64,000 nt of DNA. Source: Takakia lepidozioides (Eukaryota; Streptophyta; Takakiopsida; Takakiales; Takakiaceae). Below the pieces are notes generated by a model. It was not told the origin of the DNA. It saw only the letters and a list, made by a program, of their open reading frames with translations, and did not search any database. Of the stretch, positions 59,990 to 64,000 are shown one piece after another (the first letter of the stretch is position 1; each line of letters opens with the position of its first letter). A program made the position numbers and the translations under genes. The DNA is taken from assembly GCA_030704615.1 (NCBI GenBank), contig CM060731.1:79588756-79652755 (forward strand), given 5' to 3'.

Positions 59990-59990
<1 letters not shown>
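56980..59990 (-). mobile_element. LINE-B (L1-type) with RT palm to 3' end, 5' part displaced by LINE-A
   Basis: On the minus strand the frame starts at the insertion edge with ILLVHEAASYATKNGQAL. It continues through LDSEKAFDKVDWTFL and LVRQGCP, a one-base frameshift near 59750, then FVDDTFLLLDANPNSL, the catalytic x-D-D box of reverse transcriptase. After a stop at 59549-59551 come VNWMKTKAILVGDWSAS, YKRPQVSWRQNCLPKKKGG (the usual plant LINE W-C-PK-GGLG block) and a C-terminal zf-RVT region (LPKLSTFLWQIANRVLKVGQ, about 58030). The 3' end near 56980-57060 has AGGGCC and CCCCTGTTC words followed by an A-rich tail, as in LINE-B at 52.6 kb. Only a few lesions are visible. Confidence 0.88.
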
Positions 59991-60040
<50 letters not shown>

Positions 60041-60115
60041 CTCCGGCCGAAGCCGGCGTAACTAAGAGCCACTTCGCCTTGCGGCTACTGCCCCTTTTCA
60101 GGGGTGGGCCCTATG
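59991..60115 (-). repeat. LINE-A copy 2, 3' tail with UUCG-type hairpin and CT repeat
   Basis: On the minus strand: GGGCCCACCCCTGAAAAGGG, then GTGGCTCTTAGTTACG, then the hairpin CCGGC-TTCG-GCCGG (60043-60056), then AGTCTT and a CT repeat of about 47 bases (59991-60037 is AG on the plus strand). The repeat directly abuts LINE-B coding sequence, marking the insertion point. Confidence 0.85.
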
Positions 60116-60588
60116 TGAAATGCTGGTGCCCAAGGGACACCAATTGACCGACTGATGGAGAGAAACCCGAGCCAAGGGTACCACATGGTACCCAAGGGGA
60201 CCCACGGGGTACCCCATGGGTATCCACGGGTACCTAAAGGCGACTGGGATACCTAGGGGGCAAGAGGGGGAATAGATTCAAGCTGATGTTTGTTGGTAAT
60301 GATAGCGGTAAGAGAGCAGAGCGCCGTGAGGTGTATAACTTTAAAGCATTTATGGATGGAAGTGAGAGGAAGTTTAAAGTTGTCTTGGAGTGCGGAGATG
60401 CTGGCATTATGGATGCCCCTCTAGTGCCAGCAGAAATGACAGTAAGGGGGCCTGTGGCCCATCCTCGCCTGCGGATAGCAAGGATAAGCTGTGCATATTT
60501 TTGGCGTTTTTTGAGGATAGAGGAGCTGGGGAAGCAGTCGTGGCAATATGTAAATTCTATGAAATGGATGGTGTGAGTAGGGGACGGT

Positions 60589-61823
60589 TCAGTGGGTGGG
60601 AGCGTTAGTGGGAAGTCCCTGGACTAGAAGGATATCCGGGTAGAGTCGGGCAGGGCATTTGCAGGATGAGTGAGGACTGCAATTACAGGGAAGCAGCCAA
60701 GGTGGTACCGTATGGTCCGGGGGTCGGCTTTGATAGGTGCCTGCATTGATGAGTGAGAACCATCGAGTGACATTACATTTGAGGAGGAGTTTATGGATAT
60801 GCCATACTACGTGGTTATGTCGAGCAATACGGAGTCCGTGGATGACGGGGTGGGGACAATTATTGAGAAGATGGGGCCATGTATTGCGGGTCACGTGAAT
60901 GTGGGAACAGAGTGGGCAGTGCGGGGAAAGGAAGCGGGTGGGCCAGAAGGTGTGCTTGCGCTGATGACCCATGTATTGGGCGTATCTGTTTTTGAGGGTC
61001 TGTCGTAGTTGAGCATCAGATACGGCTTTAGTGTGCAAAAAGTGGTTTGATAGTTTGTGGTGGAATACAGTGGATTGGGTCCACTTTTGGATATGTAGTT
61101 TGGTATGGCTAAGAGAAGCCGAGGCTTGTCTATTAGCTTCTTTAGTCAGAGTAGAATGAAGGTTCCGGATTGGCCGGGGTTCTGATGGGTCGGGTACCGG
61201 GTGAAGCAGCCAAAAGGGGTGTGCATGTGCGATGTGGATGGGGTCTGCCGAAGGTTCAACTGGGGGTTTGGAGCCCAGTTGGGCGAGGAGGTCTGCCTCC
61301 TCGTTGCTGAGGATGCCCGTGTGGGATCGAACTTTGAGAAAATGAATGGTTTTATTAATGGAGATAGCGAGTTTGATAATTGCAGAGATAAGGTTTCTAT
61401 CAGGGTGGTGGAGGTGGGAGGAAGGACATGCAAGGTGGTTACGGAGTATAAAGAGTGAGTTTAGGCTATCCGTGAAAATGTAGTATGGTGGTGGGAACGA
61501 GGCTAATTGTGAAATAGCTTCATAAATAGCCATGAGTTCGGCCCGAAGTATGGTTGCAGGGCCCAGGAGTCGGTGGGCTGTCCCTGTGTTGGTGGCGGCA
61601 TGGTATACACCGTACCTGGCATGGGAGCCAGAGTGGGAGCCGTCAGTGTAGTGTGAATGGAGTGGGGGGTATTTGGGGGAAGTAACCCACAGGTTAACCG
61701 GAGGGGCTTCATGGGAGATAGTATTGTGAAGGGTAACGGGGCGGGGGGGGTGTACTGGCCCAGGCTTTGCTAGGTTTTGTCCTGGAGCATGGTCTGGCGA
61801 GAGAGCTATGTGAGTCTAGAGAC
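60589..61823 (-). pseudogene. LINE-A copy 2, RNase H plus zinc-knuckle-like C-terminal region
   Basis: Open for about 410 codons. RNase H motifs carry all the acidic residues: HYTDGSHSGSHARYGVYHAA (D near 61643), ILRAELMAIYEA (E near 61537), YIFTDSLNSLFIL (D near 61469) and KVRSHTGILSNEEADLLAQL (near 61330-61270). Such a domain digests the RNA of the RNA-DNA hybrid. Downstream are HFLHTKAVSDAQLRQTLKNR, CPLCSHIHV followed by HLLNNCPHP (a C2HC-like block), CNCSPHSSCKCPARLYPDIL and LVQGLP. The internal ATG at 61533 would start inside the RNase H, so it is not a true start. The reading frame continues past 60589 with at least one break to a C-terminus resembling that of copy 1. Confidence 0.8.
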
Positions 61824-62094
61824 GGGTAGGTGGTGAGTAACATGCCATGGGTAACGGATAGGAGATGGGTGAGACGAGTGGAAATGTCTAGGGGTATAGG
61901 GGTACGGGAGGTAGCTTTGACAAGCAGGAGTAGGGCTACAGTGGGTTCCTTGTGGCGGAGGTATTTAGGAAAGGGCAGATTGTGCGTACAGCAGAGATGC
62001 TTGGGTTCGATGACAGCTAATGATGTCACCTCTGGGGAAAGTTGTAGAAGGGGGTGTTGGTGGTCAGGTAGGCGTTGTTGTGTGAGGATGTTGC
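61709..62094 (-). pseudogene. LINE-A copy 2, segment upstream of RNase H
   Basis: Minus-strand frame with NLPFPKYLRHKEPTVALLLL and DISTRLTHLLSVTHGMLL. Its DNA aligns with copy 1 at about 9470-9700. One frame break separates it from the RNase H frame at about 61820. It ends abruptly at the copia segment. The function is not recognised. Confidence 0.5.
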
Positions 62095-62420
62095 GCACCT
62101 CACTTTGGTAAGCTCCCCCTCAAGTCATAGTTACTCGCTTTGATGTGCGCGCCTGACTCCCAACCGGCCGCCGGGCCAACTTGGAGCTTCGGCTGCTCAC
62201 CGGGACATAACGGTCCCCCTTCGCTCTCCCGAAAGACCCTCCACCTATTTGGGCCTAGTGGAATTCCCTTTGGTAGATGGCAGTCCGGAACAGCTCCCCA
62301 CTCTTTGGTCGCTTTCCGGTTCGCTCGCTTACTCACTAGTTTTTGGTCACCAACGGGCTTGCACCGTTCTCGGGGTTACTACTCCCTATATATACTTCTG
62401 TAGCTGTCCGCGGGGGTTTC
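62095..62420 (+). repeat. Ty1/copia pol end plus LTR segment, opposite to the copy at the window start
   Basis: The first 95 bases match the reverse complement of positions 1-95, including the last codons of copia pol and their stop (PHFGKLP, TAG near 62130). The following sequence has TATATATAC near 62389, suitable as an LTR TATA box. No other copia pol sequence is attached, so this is an isolated terminal fragment inserted in LINE-A. Confidence 0.65.
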
Positions 62421-62965
62421 ACAACCAGCCATGCCATTTTATGGCGAACCACCACGAAGACCCTCGATTCCCGGTGGTGAGTCGCGGTGAGTCTTGGCCC
62501 GCTCACCACGGCCCCTATGGACCGTGATGAGTCCCAAGACTCCCCACGACTCCCACCACGAGGTCTCCGCCCCCATGGTGAGTCCTATGCCACCCCCACT
62601 AAGTCCCACTAAGCTACCACCACCCCTTGTGGAGCCACCCCCACCGCAACCCGGTGTGCGGGGCTCCACCTAGTGAGCGCCTCCGCTTCCCTGAGTGCCT
62701 TGGGCACTCAAGGGTGCTTCAGCCCCCCATACCTATCGCTGCTGCTGCCCCCACCATAGGGGCAGCCCCTCATGTGTCCCGACCCCCTGCCCTCAAGGCA
62801 AAGGGCCGCGACAGAGGATGAGGATAGTGGATGCGGTGGGGGAGGAATGAGCGGCAAAGCATGCCCATAGAAGAGCTTCGTGTGCAAGGGGCCCCGGTGG
62901 CGGATGTGCCAGGCCGCCACCGGACCAAGTGTGTTGAGTGGCTGATCCGAGGGCTCCGAATACAC
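62421..62965. other. GC-rich insert, probably the rest of the copia-related segment
   Basis: Absent from the matching place in LINE-A copy 1. It contains repeated words such as GGTGAGTC and CCCCCAC, and a TGAGTGCC-TTG-GGCACTCA hairpin (about 62693-62711). No coding content recognised. The boundary with LINE-A near 62965 is approximate. Confidence 0.4.
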
Positions 62966-63364
62966 AGTCCCGGGGGTGCGGGCTGTCATAGGGGGAGATG
63001 TCAAGGGGGCACGTGAGTGGACTTGAGTAATATGAGTGGGTAAGTTGGAATGCGGTGATGAGAAATTTGAGGATGTCTGGAGGGATAGTGCCGTGGGTAT
63101 AGGTTTGAGCTAGTTTGTCGGGGGAGCACGGTTTTTTGGTGGGGGTGTCACTTAGGTATCTGTCGAGAAGTCTTGCTTTGGGGGTTGTAACTGGCTAGTG
63201 GTGGTGGTGGGGGCGGTATATCTGTTCCAGAGCCAGGCGAGCCTAATATGAGGGATAGAGCCGGCGAAGCGGCCGTTAAATGTATAGATGTTGGACGCTA
63301 TGCGACTAGGACATATGATGGGGGAGGTTTGGTCAATATCTTTGTCGGGGTTGCATTCAAAGAT
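62966..63364 (-). pseudogene. LINE-A copy 2, segment between chromodomain and insertion
   Basis: Minus-strand pieces FECNPDKDIDQTSP, GRFAGSIPHIRLAWLWNRYT, LLDRYLSDTPTKKPCSPDKL and ITAFQLTHSYYSSPLTCPLD align with copy 1 pieces (ECNPYIDI, CYIGNILLDRLNWLWKYI, LTHSYYSNLSHAPWDEELLQ). The conserved Trp and Tyr residues suggest a real domain, but I do not recognise it. Confidence 0.55.
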
Positions 63365-63720
63365 TTATATATGAATATTAGTTGCGACAAGGGGATTACG
63401 AATGTAGCGTGCATCTATCAACTGGGTTTGGGAGACATGATAGTGGTGGGTGTGTGCCAGAAAGTTGGTGTTAGTTGTTTTGTGGAAACTTGTGAGAAGG
63501 TCACGGTTATGGGCTGGGTCACAGTCTTCGTGGTTCCCAAAAAGGTCATCTTCGATTTGCCAGGTATTATCTTCTGTAGGGAATCCTGCCCATTTACAGA
63601 GATAGTAGGTATCTACACAGGCGGCACCGAATGAGTCTAGCAAGATTAGGGTTTTGATACCGAGGATAGCTTCAATAACGAAGGCATCGAGGTGATCAAG
63701 GTTGGTTAGGTGAGGGACAG
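63365..63720 (-). pseudogene. LINE-A copy 2, chromodomain
   Basis: The minus-strand frame reads LDHLDAFVIEAILGIKTLIL, then TYYLCKWAGFPTEDNTWQIE, DDLFGNHEDC. This is the chromodomain signature: a first strand of the V-E-x-I-L type, then Y-L-x-K-W-x-G-(F/Y), then N-T-W-(E/Q). The aromatic residues Y, W and F that line a methyl-lysine cage are plausible here. In chromoviruses such a domain guides integration to heterochromatin marks; here it lies far upstream of an RNase H domain on the same strand in a non-LTR-looking element. The frame stays open about 90 codons to a stop near 63365. No start codon is credible; the ATG at 63643 is internal. Confidence 0.72.
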
Positions 63721-63810
63721 TCGGAGAGGTGGAAGATAAAGAGGGGCTAAGGAGGGGGTACGGGAGTTGGGTTGTTGCGGTATTGGGGGAGGGAGGTGAT
63801 AGATACGAGT

Positions 63811-63846
<36 letters not shown>

Positions 63847-64000
63847 GGGGGCGAGTTGGGTTTTGCTGCTGGAGAATTGAGGTGGCAGGGGCTTTACGAA
63901 ATTGTGGAAGGAGGTCTTGTTTGTGGTGTGGGAAGAGTGAACACGAGAGGTCACAATCAATGGTACAAGCAGTGGTCGGGTGCGGAGGTGTAACAAATAT
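63706..64000 (-). pseudogene. LINE-A copy 2, proline-rich linker region
   Basis: Minus-strand frame with KPLPPQF followed by a long polyproline run encoded by the G tract, then YHLPPPIPQQPNSRTP. The length of the proline run depends on a homopolymer and is unreliable. It is out of phase with, or only loosely connected to, the chromodomain frame. Confidence 0.4.
63811..63845 (+). repeat. 35-base G homopolymer
   Basis: Uninterrupted G run followed by TGGGGGCG. The length is probably affected by sequencing or assembly. Confidence 0.95.

Larger units (their letters stand above)
59991..64000 (-). mobile_element. LINE-A copy 2, RNase H and chromodomain-bearing non-LTR element, interrupted by a copia segment
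   Basis: The minus-strand element runs from the window end down to 59991, with foreign sequence at about 62095-62965. The two flanking parts are collinear with copy 1 at 7688-11395, which shows that they belong together. Order 5' to 3': Pro-rich region, chromodomain, unassigned region, (insertion), unassigned region, RNase H, Cys/His block, DILLVQGLP, hairpin tail. It inserted into LINE-B. The reverse transcriptase and 5' end must lie beyond the window or be absent. Confidence 0.72.

Noticed and set aside
1-64000. CRISPR arrays, bacterial operons or ribosome binding sites
   Set aside because: Intron-bearing genes and retrotransposons show plant nuclear DNA; no regularly spaced palindromic repeats with unique spacers were seen.

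Overview
The window looks like an interval of a land-plant nuclear genome. It is TE-rich, with few genes and small exons separated by GT-AG introns. The non-TE genes encode plant-type proteins. Two bHLH factors resemble the ABORTED MICROSPORES (AMS) group, which suggests an embryophyte. Because both lack the long N-terminal bHLH-MYC region usual in seed-plant AMS, I lean toward a non-seed plant (bryophyte, lycophyte or fern). That lean is inference only. A 500-base run of N marks an assembly gap.

Layout: 0-7.2 kb is a nest of decayed LTR retrotransposons. A Ty1/copia end lies on the minus strand, then a Ty3/gypsy pol remnant on the plus strand with an in-frame 30-bp minisatellite, then an unassigned element-borne ORF. 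After the gap, 7.7-11.4 kb is a decayed non-LTR element (LINE-A copy 1). 13.9-16.7 kb holds bHLH gene A (minus). 17-37 kb is intergenic, with tRNA-derived SINEs, tandem repeats and low-complexity tracts. 37.0-40.5 kb holds bHLH gene B (minus), a diverged tandem paralogue of gene A. 46.3-48.2 kb holds a lysine/glutamate-rich (KEKE) protein gene (minus). 50.9-56.1 kb carries a LINE-B end, a decayed gypsy pol and a LINE-A tail. 57-64 kb is a nested stack: a minus-strand L1-type LINE-B interrupted by a second LINE-A copy, which is itself interrupted by a copia LTR-containing segment.

The least ordinary signals come from the LINE-A family. The copy at 60-64 kb has an RNase H domain with all acidic residues visible, preceded upstream by a recognisable chromodomain. 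The copy at 7.7-11.4 kb carries a degraded version of both in the same order. Four loci end in the same 3' tail, a short hairpin whose stem is kept by compensating changes, usually followed by a simple repeat. Two SINE copies end in a related sequence, which would fit SINEs borrowing the LINE's 3' recognition signal. The host genes work independently of the TEs. Genes A and B probably form a duplicated transcription-factor pair. All family names come from reading motifs; no database search was possible.
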